NCBI GenBank assembly: GCA_022818135.1
Contig: JAFMSR010000018.1
Location: forward strand, 19,210,595 to 19,274,594
Direction of reading: 5' to 3'
Source: Saxidomus purpurata
Taxonomy: Eukaryota; Mollusca; Bivalvia; Venerida; Veneridae
DNA length: 64,000 nt
Shown: in pieces, positions 31,113 to 42,521 of the stretch
How the letters are laid out: every line of letters begins with the position of its first letter
Position numbering within the stretch: the first letter of the stretch is position 1
Program-made: the position numbers and the translations under genes
The notes under the pieces: model-generated
The model's database searches: none
What the model saw: only the letters and a program-made list of their open reading frames with translations
Told to the model about the DNA's origin: nothing

Positions 31113-31367
31113 AAACCTGGCCTCACGCTTATAAAAGTTTCTTGAGCACAATGCTCAGTGCAAAATCATGCTCAAGTAATATTAACTTAAGTTCAGTCTA
31201 TTTACAATGTTGGGTTCCATAACAATAATCAGAATTTCTGTCCTTGAGCTGATGTATCTTTAAATTAAATCTGACTTTGTAAATAAAAATAACTACTTCG
31301 TAATACTTGCTCTGTGCTGAGCACGAGATTGTGCTCAAGAAACTGTCATAAGCACGGGGCCAGGTTT
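31113..31367. mobile_element. Short inverted-repeat element (MITE)
   Basis: AAACCTGGCCTCACGCTTAT at the left matches, inverted, ATAAGCACGGGGCCAGGTTT at the right; similarity continues inward (GTTTCTTGAGCACAA on both arms). About 255 bp and no open frame. Confidence 0.65.
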
Positions 31368-31529
31368 CCTGGCATTGCCATGTTTCTTGTTTGAAATTTC
31401 AAGTAACTGGCATTTTGATTATAGTACATATACCAACATTTACTGATACCACAATTATTATTACAATGGCACTGTCATGCTGTCACATCATGCTACTGTG
31501 ACATGTATTTATCATACATTTATCATTCA

Positions 31530-32035
31530 TTGCATACTGATATCACAAATTATCATATTTACACTGCCCCAATTCTACATTACATCTACAGGTGGACCAT
31601 GCTCATATGTCATTGCATACTGATATCACAAATTATCATATTTACACTGCCCCAATTCTACATTACATCCACAGGTGGACCATGCTCATATGTCTTTGTA
31701 AGCAGAGCACAAATTATCATATCTACACTGCCCCAATTCTACATTACATCTACAGGTGGACCATGCTCATATGTCTTTGTAAGCAGAGCACAAATTATCA
31801 TATCTACACTGCCCCAATTCTACATTACATCTACAGGTGGACCATGCTCATATGTCTTTGTAAGCAGAGCACAAATTATCATATCTACACTGCCCCAATT
31901 CTACATTACATCTACAGGTGGACCATGCTCGTATGTCTTTGTAAGCAGAGCACAAATTATCATATCTACACTGCCCCAATTCTACATTACATCTACAGGT
32001 GGACCATGCTCATATGTCTTTGTAAGCAGAGCAGT
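31530..32035 (+). repeat. 81-83 bp tandem array, six copies
   Basis: CACTGCCCCAATTCTACATT begins at about 31,562, 31,645, 31,726, 31,807, 31,888 and 31,969: spacing 83, then 81 bases four times. As 81 is divisible by three, two frames stay open through the array (27-residue periods); a protein is not implied. Confidence 0.9.
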
Positions 32036-32769
32036 TTCTCTATTTCCTAAAACAAGAAGAGTCACTAATAACCATAACTATACTGCTCACATATTTGTAA
32101 AAAGGGGAGAAAAAATTGAAAAACAACTGAACATTCAACAAACTAGTTTTATTCTGAGTAATGGGTTTCACTTAAATAAAAAAGGTTACTCAATGAACAC
32201 AATGTATAAAGCATGCATATATGAACTAGTAATACTATAAAACTTTAATACTTAAATACACATTCATGTATACTCGTCCATTTTACAAGAAATGGCCGTT
32301 CAGTGGGACTTTAGTGATCTTAACGACCCTTGATGAGGTCAAAGCACTTGATATCAGTATTTACAGTAAACTCGGTACAAAGTGTATTATTACAAACTCC
32401 TCGGAATTTTGTTCCTTATATCCTTGTAGCATTTTTATATATTATAAGGAAAAGAAAAAATACGGGTCTAGAAAATTTGTTCCTTATATCAGGAATTTCA
32501 CTATATCCGGAGTCGTTATATACAGAGTTTACTATATACAGTTCCACGTCTTTTTGGACATAACAACAAAGCCTTATTGTCTTTGTTAAAAAAGGGTATA
32601 CACTATGTATGGAATTTGATGATGTTTTAACTGATGAGGGAAAATACTGAAAATTAAGCACAACCCTGAAATACACTAGAGTGAGATCTGCTGATGAAGT
32701 TGTTAAAAATACTTTCAACAAAAACATGAACTTGAATGGAAATATGCTACCGTAAGTTTAATCATGGTA

Positions 32770-32995
32770 CTGTTTCATTATTTTCTGTGAACTTGACAAC
32801 AAATTTGATCATCATTTTCTGTGACCTTGACAATGGTTTGATTATTATTTTCTGTGACCTTGACAATGGTTTATTATTTTCTGTGACCTTGACAATGGTT
32901 TGATTATTATTTTCTGTGACCTTGACAATGACTTGATTATTATCTTCTGTGACCTTGACAATGGTTTGAGTTTTTTGTGAGACCTTGACAATATG
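32770..32995 (+). repeat. Tandem array, ~31-34 bp unit, about seven copies
   Basis: TTTCTGTGACCTTGACAATG recurs with TTTGATTATTA spacers. Units vary from about 27 to 34 bp. On the minus strand it translates as repeated VKVTENNNQ. Confidence 0.85.
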
Positions 32996-33394
32996 CACTT
33001 TGTAATTTTTGTAGGTTTTGTAATATAATTTGGATTTGGGAGAACTTGTCAGAATGTTATCACTTGTATAGCATATAGAACATACAGATTTTGCAATTTC
33101 TTTTAAAACTTTAAGAAAATTAAGATTAAAAAAATTAAGATTTAAAACCATGAAATTTTTAATGTCTAGGGTATCAGCCACTAGATTTTATGTAACACAT
33201 CAAAAAAAAATTTCGTGAAAGAAAGTTAAGCTTTCAGGTTATCCATGCATGAAAATAATATAAACTAGAGCTATCACTAAATGTGATTAATACCCCCAAA
33301 AGGATTGCTTTATAAACTGAAGAAGTTCGTAGTAACATAATACCTTGCAAACAAACTAACAAGAGATATTGTTCTTAGCGTTCCTCTCATTGTG

Positions 33395-34635
33395 CTTGAC
33401 CATTGTATGAAGTTGTATTGAATTCAACTTTGTAGTTTTTCGAAAAATGCTCCAGACAGGGAAAAGTAACAAAGGGCAATAACTCTGTAATTAGTCAAGA
33501 TGGAGATATGGTTCCTGTGCACTGCACTCCCTCTCCACTGTGCTTGACCATTGTATGAAGTTGTATTGAATTCCAACCAGAAGTTTTCAAGTTATGCTCC
33601 GGACAAGGAAAAGTAACAAAGGGTAATAACTCTGTAATGAGTCAAGATGGAGTTATGGTTCCTGTTCACTGCACTTCCTCTAAATGTACTTGACCATTGT
33701 ATGAGGTTGTACTGAATTCCAAATATTAGTTTTCAGTTATGCTTCAGACAAGGAAAAGTAACAAAGGGCAATAACTCAGTAAATACTCAAGATAGAGTTA
33801 TAGTTCTTGTACACTGCACTTTCTCTGAGTGTGCTTGATCATTGTATGAAGTTGTATTGAATTCCAACTAATAGTTTTCAAGTTATGCTCCGGACAAGGA
33901 AAAGTAACAAAGGGCAATAACTCTGTAATTAGTCAAGATGGAGTTATAGTTCTTGCTGCACTGCCCTTCCTCTCAATGTGCTTGACCATTGTATGAAGTT
34001 GTACTGAATTCCAACCTAGTAGTTTCCAAGTTATGCTCAAGTAATCGAACAAGAAAACTAACAAAGGGCAATAACTCAGTTAAATACTCAAGATAGAGTT
34101 ATAGTTCTTGTACCTGCACTTCCTCTGAGTGTGCTTGATCTTGTATGAAGTTGTATTGAACTCCAACTAGTAGATTTCAAGTTATGCTCCGGACAAGGAA
34201 AAGTAACAAAGGGCAATAACTCTGTAATTAGTCAAGATGGGTTATGGTTCTTGTGCACTGCACTTCCTCTCAATGTGCTTGACCATTGTATGAAGTTGTA
34301 TTGAATTCCAACCAGTAGTTTTCAAGTTATGCGCCGGACAAGGAAAAGTAACAAGGGCAATCTCTGTAATTAGTCAAGATGGAGTTATAGTTCTTGTGCA
34401 CTGCACTTCCTCTTAATGTGCTTGACCATTGTATGAAGTTGTATTGAATTCCAACTAGTAGTTTTTCAAGTTATGCTCCGGACAAGGAAAAGTAACAAAG
34501 GGCAATAACTCTGTAATTAGTCAAGATGGAGTTATAGTTCTTGTGCACTGCACTTCCTCTCAATGTGCTTGACCATTGTATGAAGTTGTATTGAATTCCA
34601 ACTAGTAGTTTTCAAGTTATGCTCCGAACAAGAAA
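33395..34635 (+). repeat. ~146 bp tandem array, about eight copies
   Basis: Each unit has TGCTTGACCATTGTATGAAG, TTCAAGTTATGCTCCGGAC, AAGTAACAAAGGGCAATAAC and GTCAAGATGGAGTTAT. The array breaks off at a C/T homopolymer block (34,645-34,755). No terminal hairpins seen. Confidence 0.9.
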
Positions 34636-34639
34636 AATG

Positions 34640-34760
34640 CAAACACCGCCCGACCCAACCGCCCGACCGACCGCCCCACCCCCCCCCCCCCCCCCCCACC
34701 CCCCCCCCCAACCCCCGGGGGACTCTTCCCCCCCCCCCTTTTTTTTTTTTTTTAAAAAAA
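34640..34760. repeat. Low-complexity C-rich and T-rich block
   Basis: CCGCCCGACC-like sequence, then C runs broken by A, GGGGGA, more C, a T run and an A run. Probably a sequencing or assembly fault at the end of the tandem array, not biology. Confidence 0.6.
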
Positions 34761-35969
34761 ACGGTGTAAAGCTGGTGTGTTGTGATAAAGAGTAAATTCA
34801 TCTTTTAATATTTAAGCTAGAAGAAATCAATGATCTTAGAAGGTAAACAAGTTTAAGTCAATTTTTTTAAGATCAGTATTTTCCAAAAAATACTAAGGTA
34901 GCAACAATTTTACAGAACAAAGCCTTTATATGAAATACATGTTATTTGTACAGTTGGACTTTTCCCCACTTTATCCCATATTTCTACAATTGAAAAAAAC
35001 AGGAACTAGGGGAAATAAGTACTGATGTAAAATCCTCAAATTCTGTGTTTCTAGAAACATTGCACTTCTGAACTGTTGAATAAAGAAATATGAAAAAAAA
35101 CTTATTTCAACAATGGCTGACAAATCCTAAAAAGCCAACACGCACACAAATCATTTACAACTACAGGCACTAAAAACATAAACATTTCTATATCTTGATA
35201 TTAGTTTCAAACAAAAAAAGTTCCTTTTCTGTTATACATAAAGCAGATTTAACTTGATCTTGTTGGTGACTTTTTCATAAAAATACAGGTGTAGCAATTT
35301 AATACCCAACACAGTTTAACATAAGCAAACGAAAAACACAATGTACTTGAATTTGATTAAGACTAACGTTTAATTCACAAAATAATTACCACATTTTTTC
35401 GGAAATACCCAAGATAAATTAAATTTGTTTGTATACAATATACAACCTGAGAGGTCCAACTACCTACTGGTCAAGTCTCAGCTTTAGTAATAGCACTTTT
35501 ATCATTTCAAGACGAGCTTGCAACCCTAACATAGTAGAAATGTATACAGTCTAACTTTTGTAAGCAGTTGCCTGGATTAAACAATCACTTGTCTTTAGAA
35601 AACAATATTGTTATAAACCTGTCAGTTTTATTATTATTACACCTGCACTAGGCAGCTACCTGTATAAACTGACCATATATATTATACCAATAGGTTGAAT
35701 GCTTGGTTTGATTGTGCAGCTGAAAAGAGTTACTGAAGTACCATACATTTGTATATCACATAAGTAAGTAACAGTATGAGACAGGTAGTCAGCTAAGAAA
35801 TGTTACAAAGTGCTGAAAATTACAAATCTTTTGTACAATAGTTCCACTTGCATCTAGCAGTAAAAATGTCATGAGATTTTTTTCAAGTTAACAAACAAAT
35901 GGGAATATCATATGTATGAATAATATCTTTCAGTCCTCACAAAATAACCCCCTCGAAAAAAAAAATTCC
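34761..35969. other. Intergenic DNA, nothing recognised
   Basis: AT-rich; no open frame, repeat array or RNA gene that I can support. Parts could be 3' UTR of the minus-strand gene, but no signal decides this. Confidence 0.4.
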
Positions 35970-37600
35970 AACCGTAAAGTAGCAGGAAAAGACACGTAAC
36001 TGGGCAGTAATATCTGTTTTACAGGCGTAACTCAGCCGGAATTTGTTTAAAGCAGGAAAAACATGAAAATTACGGGCGTCTTTTATAACTTTACGCCTGC
36101 AAAATTTTCTACGGGCGTAAATATGGACTTCATTTTTTGGGCTTGTTGCAGTATGAATCACAAATGACTGAGTTCTATTTTACCCCCGTTTTAAAAACAG
36201 AAATACGGTTGTAAAATGGAACAGGAAGTAATCATTTACTGGCTTTCTGATTGGTTGATTTAAAGAACAATTTGGCAGACATATTTGAAAGCTTTTGTAG
36301 TAATGTTTACATGTAAGGAACTTTTTGGTTATTTAGCTTCATAGCATGGATATTAATTATTATCTTGTGGACAGTAGAGTGAGTATAAAGGTAATTGTTA
36401 AACAGAGACAGTTAAAAATAAATTATGATACGATTGTTATTATAATTGAAAGAATATATCAGTTAAAGCGCTGCACTCCAAATTCTTAGTAAATTTTAAT
36501 TTTTGGGTTTTTTAAAATCAATATATATTCAATTTGTCAGCATAAGGATTTTTTTCTTTGTGTAAGGCTAAAAATAAAGGTAGAAAAAATATTTATCCGA
36601 GCCAGGTTTTGAACTCGGATCTTTGCACAAAAAAATTACAGCAGCTTAACCTACTACACTACGGAGTCAGCTGATTTGATGCGTAAAAAAGTTAAAAATA
36701 TTGGTATATACCAAAGAGCCCCACCCCCTTAGTCACGGGGTGATATTTTCTACAATAAAAGTAAGCAAAACAACACTTTTAATTGTTTCTTCTGTTAGAA
36801 AACTTGTCACGTTATCATAATACAATGCCCCTGATACAGTAATGACAATTGTTTTCTTGAAATTGAAAATTTTCTTTTTTTAGCGTAACTTGTCCATCTG
36901 GAGTGCAGTCGCTTTAAAAGTCAGGGCTTCAATTTTGAAGAATCAGTCAGTCATCCTACGCAAGGAAACAGAATAAGAAATGACAGTTTATCTTGAATTT
37001 AATGGTGTAAAAAATGAGTTGATATTGCCTGTGTTTTAAAACAGTAAGTGGAGATGTTTGTGACTTGTGAGTTTGAAGAGTCTGAAAGAATATCATTCCT
37101 TGGATAGTTTTACTTATTGTGATAGCCAATAGTCATGCTTGTATATACTTCTTACACAACTATCTCTTTTTCTTTTAAAATTAATATGTAATGTGCATGT
37201 TTCTACTATATTAGTAATTTCATAGTAGTAAAAAAAATTTTAAAACCCCGAGTTTTAAATGTCAGCTTTTTCTTTGGATGCAACATTTAATAGGCGTAAT
37301 TTCTGGCCCTACTATTTTTAGGGCGGGCGTTAATTTTTAGACGTAAAATCTGGATTTTAGCCACGCCCTGTAAAATGGATTTTTACGGGCGTAATTTTTA
37401 TCTATAAATTCCTGCTCATTTACATCAATTCCGCCCATTTGTACGCCCGTAATCCGTGCCATTTACGGTTGGTTTCCGTGCGTAAAACAGTATTCCAGGC
37501 GTAATCTGCACTATCGGGCTAGAAATCAGTCTAGGGCGTATTTTATTTTGTACGGGCGTAAATTTTAAAAAGTCCGTCTACTTTACGGCTGTAAAATTTC
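35970..37600. mobile_element. Inverted-repeat element with many ACGGGCGTAA motifs
   Basis: Both ends carry the CCGTAAAGTAG motif in opposite orientation (left CAACCGTAAAGTAG, right CTACTTTACGG), and about 180-320 bp inward from each end holds repeated ACGGGCGTAA and TTTACG motifs in both orientations. The middle is AT-rich and holds a tRNA-like fragment. No transposase frame. Confidence 0.55.
36598..36672 (-). repeat. tRNA-like fragment
   Basis: Minus strand: TAGTGTAGTAGGTTAAGC (A-box-like) and GAGTTCAAAACCTGGC (degenerate B box). Inside the ACGGGCGTAA element. Confidence 0.45.
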
Positions 37601-37765
37601 ATACAGGTATTGACTGCAAATTGTTTTGATGCTGATCGTTGATGTGAGTGTTGTATGAGTTTACACCCGTTTCAACTGTATTTAAGTAGTTTTGACAGGC
37701 TGACAGTTTACCCAACCATTGTTCCTGGGAAGAACCTCTGTAAGAAACTGCCAACTTTTATAAAG

Positions 37766-37852
37766 AGACATGGTCGGTAGCAGGACTCGAACCTATTACC
37801 CTCAACCTATGAGAGGTTATAGTGATTTCAACCACTCGACAACGGAGACAGA
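37766..37852 (-). repeat. tRNA-derived SINE head (Leu/Ser-like, long variable arm)
   Basis: Minus strand: GTTGTCGAGTGGTTGAA (A box) and AGGTTCGAGTCCTG (B box) with about 40 bp between, as in class II tRNAs. The acceptor stem is not convincing, so it is called a SINE head. Confidence 0.5.
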
Positions 37853-39519
37853 CTTTCTTGATGCTGATCAACGGAAAAGACTTATTCAAAGATTTGAAAA
37901 AAACTTTCAGTTACATTTCAAATGTGTGAAATTCATCTAAAAACCTTCAGCTAAATTGACTCGAGCGAAGTTCCACTTGCGTATGTTAACACTCACTGCA
38001 AACCATTTTACATCAAAATATTTGTTCCTTTAATGCTGTTATGATTTATAATGCATTTGTGGTTTAAAACAAGTGATACTGATCGGAGTTCGTTGTTAAG
38101 TCCTTCAATTTGTGAAATGCTGATAAACTCTTGGAAAACTTAAAGCAATGTAGAAATATACAACAATGTTGGACATAAAACTTAAAATGCCTTTGCTCAA
38201 ACAAACCAAAAGGTTTTGATCACCCTCCTTTAAACAGAAAAAGGACTAATAGAACTATCAATGGCACATTTATGATATTTTTAACAACACATAATACTTT
38301 AGCTAAATATTTTGTATCATATTCTCGAATTTAAATAATGTACCAACTTTCTTCTAACAGGGATATCTATTAAAAGTAAACTCGGCTCATGTTAATTACA
38401 ATACACAAGACATGACTGCATTATTTTTTTTTCATATCACATGAATATTTTGTTTAAAGTCCCAGGATCAAAATTATAAGTTGTTCTTATTTTACCAAGA
38501 AATATGTCTTACCAATGGAAAATATCTTTATTTCTTAACTTTGCTTTTTAAATTCATGTACATGTTTAAGGACAAATATAGTGCAGTAATTTTTAACAAT
38601 GATGTTGCAAAAAAATAAGAAAGGTTTTCAGGCAACTCTTTTTCATGAGGACATGACTTGAATACAAAATGTCAATATTGTTTAATAGAGAGAATAGAAC
38701 AAGGTTCTATCTATAATTTTATTTTTCTATATCAGTAAGATCAATGTGATCTTTGATCAATGGGACTTTGATGAACAATGGGCTTAGCTTAGCCTTAATT
38801 TCTGAAACATGTTCTTTCAAATGCAGAAAATTTATTGAAAATTGGTCTTGCACCATGCAAATAATTATGCTCTCCACTAAATATAAAGTCTTCTTAGTAG
38901 TACATGTTTTATCTCATTATTATTTTAACTAAAAACAGCTCATGGAAATAATTTAATTTAAATGGCTGATAACTTGGAACAACCTTACTATCCACCCTTA
39001 GTTTATGGCAAGAATCTGCATTACACCATGAAATAATTCCCACACTGGTGTAATCATCAGTAATTCTTATCTGTTGCAAAAGGCGTTCCAGGTCTGTTTT
39101 TCAAACCTAAAACAATTATTTTAAGTTTTTCCTTATCACAGTTTTTCCATTCAACAAAAACTAACAAAGTACATACTCTGAAATTCCTAAATTACCTGAA
39201 TACCGTGTTACACCTTGTACTTGTTTTCAGTGATTTAAATAATTTAACAAATATACAGTTTATATCAAATAAATATTTTGCAATTGGTACAGTGCATTTA
39301 TAAATGGTCGAAAGTTACACTATTGACTTCATCCCTTAATATTAGAAATAAATTGCTTCGCCTTATCCTTCTTACAACTTTGCTTCTTTCTTATATCACA
39401 CCTCTGACTTGAATGTCACATTGACACATTCCATTATCTAAATTTCATTGTTGTAATAATGCTACAACTAAAATATCATGTCTTTTTAATGCTGACTAAA
39501 TATTCTAACAACTAAATGT
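37853..39519. other. Intergenic DNA or 3' UTR of the minus-strand gene
   Basis: Directly downstream of the stop codon at 39520-39522 (minus). AT-rich with no open frame. Minus-strand AATAAA candidates (TTTATT on plus) occur near 38,528 and 38,829, so a long 3' UTR is possible. Confidence 0.4.
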
Positions 39520-39597
39520 TCAGGAATAATTGAATCTGTCATTCCACTGTGGTTTTGGTCCAGACGCTTTTCTTCGTCTTGTTGGTGATTCTCTGTC
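39520..39597 (-). CDS. Last exon of the unknown 259-residue protein
   Basis: Encodes DRESPTRRRKASGPKPQWND then RFNYS and TGA. Found by matching phase 0 and the acceptor TTCCAG; too short for an open-frame list. The KPQWNDRF end looks like a conserved terminal motif. Confidence 0.68.
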   Translation of the reverse strand, partial: DRESPTRRRKASGPKPQWNDRFNYS

Positions 39598-42521
39598 CTG
39601 GAACAAAGAAGATAAAAAATTTAATGTTTATTTAATATAACCAATTTAATTAACTTTCAAGTGATATTATGCGCATATTACTGCACAAAGTGTAATTTTG
39701 GTGACAGTTTTATAAAAGCAATTTTTGGTTGCTGTGCATTTAAATGTGTTAAATTAATGATTATGCCGCATTAGTATTTGAAGTTGGTGCTTAGTTATAA
39801 AAAAATCGGACTGAAAATGATACTTGAATGTGTCGGTGTTGATGTTGGTGAGTTTGGCAGGAGGAAGAATGCTGTTGAAACTTCATTTAGATAATTTATT
39901 CTCCAAGCCAATCAATATTTTGAAAGTTATTTTCTCATAGGGGTAAGAAAAAAGTTTTGTGTGTTGGGATAAAAATTTTTTTTTCCCCCCCCCCTTTACC
40001 CCCCCCCCCCTTTCAACTTTTTTTTTAAAAAAAAAAACAAAAAAACCCCCCCCATGTGATTAATATTCATTCTCCCAGCCAACCATGGGATATTTCTCCA
40101 CTGAACTTGACAAAACTCCTGACAGGAGCAGGTTAATAAGAAGACTGGTGCAAATACAAGAGAATCCAGGTTCCAGACCTTAGCTGTCTTAAAAATAGAC
40201 CCTTTGGTTCCCCAGTGTATAGCACCAATACACCCGAGGCTACCTCTGGGTTTCTATATAACCTGTTCATCTCTGGATAGGTGGTAAACACTGAAAAGCA
40301 TTTTGAAAACCATTGAGTGCCCCGGTCGGGATTCAAACCTGTGACCTCTGGATTGGTTGTCCAGACTGTTAACACTCGACCACTGTGCCACCTAAAGCGT
40401 AACAGCTATCTTCATTGTTATTATGTCTTGAAAAATGAAATAATGATTTTGACATACAGACCACAAATAACAAAATCTATGTCTGCACAGTTCTTAAAAA
40501 TTGCAGAAAAAAGTTATCGAACATCTAAATAATTATGAATTAGTTTTTTTTATATCACATAGGTAACGGCACCAGTACGGCAGTATGCTGTAGGCAGGTA
40601 GTTTGCTATGTTCCTTTTTATTTATCATTCATAATTAACATTTGACCGTTGTTGAAGTCTGATCATGAACTGCATTGTTTATTATTCAGTCAGTAAATTT
40701 TCAGAAAAAAAATGGTGTTTTCTTACAAATTGATATAAATGTCATTCATTGAACCATCAGTTTTACATGACATCAGCTTGAAATTTGATCCTGATTAACT
40801 GTTTACTTTCAGACTACATTTACATTCAAAACTTATTTATGAATTAAACATTTGTTTTCCAAAAATCATTTTAAAATCAATGTTACTGTGGAAATGTTCA
40901 ATATACACAAAGGAGTCAAATATCTTAAACAAAAGCTGCTCTGTTTATAGCTATATTTCACTCACAATAGGTTGATGCATGATTGTAAATTATAGGTGGG
41001 TATTCAATGTTCTTTTTTCCCAGATACAAATGATATACTGTTCAGTACAACAGTGAAGGTTGTTTACCACGCAGTTACATAAACTGAAAAATGTTAACCA
41101 GTAAATTGGTTAAAAATCAATACTTTTAGTTGACTGACTCCATACTTCTAAAAACTTGTATTAAAGAAAAAAAAATGTGTATTTTACTCGACATGGTTTG
41201 ACACTGACCATACTTTAATCCGAACAGTTCTATTCATACTCTACAATCAAATGGCTGAATTACCTTCATGTATAAAATTCACTTAATAATGCAATTTTAA
41301 CAAAATTAAGAAGATGTTTTTTTATACTGCACCATCTTGGGATCACCTAAAACCTGTGACATTTTTAATTCTGTGATGTCCGTGACGATATAAATCCGTG
41401 ATATACACCTAAAACCAGTGAACTTTTCAAAAACCTGTGATAAATCATTCAAGGCCCTAAAATCTGTGATGGCATCTATTTTAAGGAAAATGTTCTGCAA
41501 CCTACAGTTCTCCCCAAGAAAAATAGAATATCAAGTCTCCAAGACCTGCATATGGGCTGTGGTATGTGCAAGAGTTTCAACCTGATTAGCATCCATAGTA
41601 TTAAGCCCATAAAGTCAATAAAGTACCATTGTTTAAATGTAAAATGACTTAAGACATACTTTGTAGAACAGTTAATTCCTAATTATCATAATCTTAATGA
41701 GTACTTTGTAATTAAGGTCTTCATATTGTTGATTTTTCATCCGGCAAACAAGTAGTAAATAAATACAGAATAATGAAATTAAAAATGCACACTTCATCGC
41801 TTTATTTGATTTATCTTACCTTACTAGAAGGTTTAGTTGAAGACCTGGTACGCAAAACTGAAGAATCACTCGATGTTGTTTTCATTTCTGTAATATTTGT
41901 CTTAGCTCTCCTCAATTTTATGGCATACACACTGGTTTCTTTTTCCCCATGATTTATTGGAGGCAACACTTTTCTTATACCAAATGAGGAATCATTCCGT
42001 AAATTACTGTTCGAAGAGGAAGCAGAGCTAGGTTTTCCTTGTCCATTTACATGCTTAGTATCAACATTTGGTTTGCTTCTAGATTTCAATTTGGGTTTTG
42101 ATGCAGAGCCAGAGGAATCCGCTTCTTGACGTCTTAACATTTCCTTAAGTTTTCTGTTCATGTTATAAGCTTCCTGCAACAAATCTTCTGTATCCTCTTC
42201 CGTTAAATCAACATTTTCTAGCATTTGTATCACACTGTCTGGGTCAGTAAGATCTAACTCTCCTGTGAAACTCGTTGGACTAGTTTTACCACAATTTTGC
42301 ACATCACTGGAATTAACAGAAGGGCTTTCTTCCTTTTTACTTTGTTTTTCCTGGTTTTCTGTTAAATCCCCGTTTTCTCTGTTAACATGTTCAGTCACCG
42401 GTGATTCAGTGTTAGAGATTTCGGCCATTTTCTTCGTCTCCGGTTCACTACGAGAATTCTCACCTTCTGCGAGAACATCAGAAATCCCTCCGTCTTTCAA
42501 CTGAACCGAAGAATCAGCCAT
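39520..42521 (-). CDS. Unknown 259-residue acidic/basic low-complexity protein, two exons
   Basis: Exon 1 42521-41820 (234 codons, phase 0, donor GTAAGA), exon 2 39597-39520 (acceptor TTTGTTCCAG, phase 0, TGA). I do not recognise the family. The first 110 residues are acidic and Ser/Glu-rich; about residues 88-133 are predicted helical (DPDSVIQMLENVDLTEEDTE, DLLQEAYNMNRKLKEMLRRQ) and may form a short coiled coil; then a Ser/Lys-rich basic part, the segment GIRKVLPPINHGEKETSVYA, and a basic C-terminus (SPTRRRKASGPKPQWNDRF). No signal peptide or membrane segment. The mix of an acidic N-terminus, short helix and basic tail is seen in cytoskeletal or nuclear proteins, but this is only a hint. Additional small exons in the 2.2 kb intron cannot be excluded. 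The gene is head-to-head with the 43,673 gene. Confidence 0.75.
39665..39800 (-). repeat. Dispersed repeat, inverted copy of 28,490-28,630
   Basis: TGCTGTGCATTTAAATGTGT, GTGACAGTTTTATAAAAGCA and CATTAGTATTTGAAGT are the reverse complements of the other copy, with small changes. It lies in the intron just upstream of the last exon of the minus-strand gene. Confidence 0.6.
40170..40395 (-). repeat. tRNA-derived SINE, family 2
   Basis: Minus-strand head GGTGGCACAGTGGTCGAGTG (A box) and GGTTTGAATCCCGACCGG (B box); body with AAACACTGAAAAGCATTT as in the 14,680 copy. In the intron of the minus-strand gene. Confidence 0.75.
41820..42521 (-). CDS. Exon 1 of the unknown 259-residue protein
   Basis: ATG at 42521-42519 (context GATCATGGCT), first residues MADSSVQLKDGG. 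Open for 234 codons to a consensus AAG/GTAAGA donor; the two codons past it (VR) are intronic. Confidence 0.85.

Noticed and set aside
31503..32240. 245- and 152-codon frames over the 81 bp array
   Set aside because: Two overlapping frames are open equally because the unit is 81 bp; not evidence of a gene.
32762..33181. 139-codon minus-strand frame with VKVTENNNQ repeats
   Set aside because: Translation of the ~32 bp tandem array; no start or splice context and unit length is not constant.
33395..34635. Possible CRISPR array
   Set aside because: The whole unit is repeated including the 'spacers', units are 146 bp, and the genome is eukaryotic.
37766..37852. Possible functional tRNA gene (Leu/Ser)
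   Set aside because: A and B boxes are present but the acceptor and anticodon stems do not pair convincingly; treated as SINE-derived.
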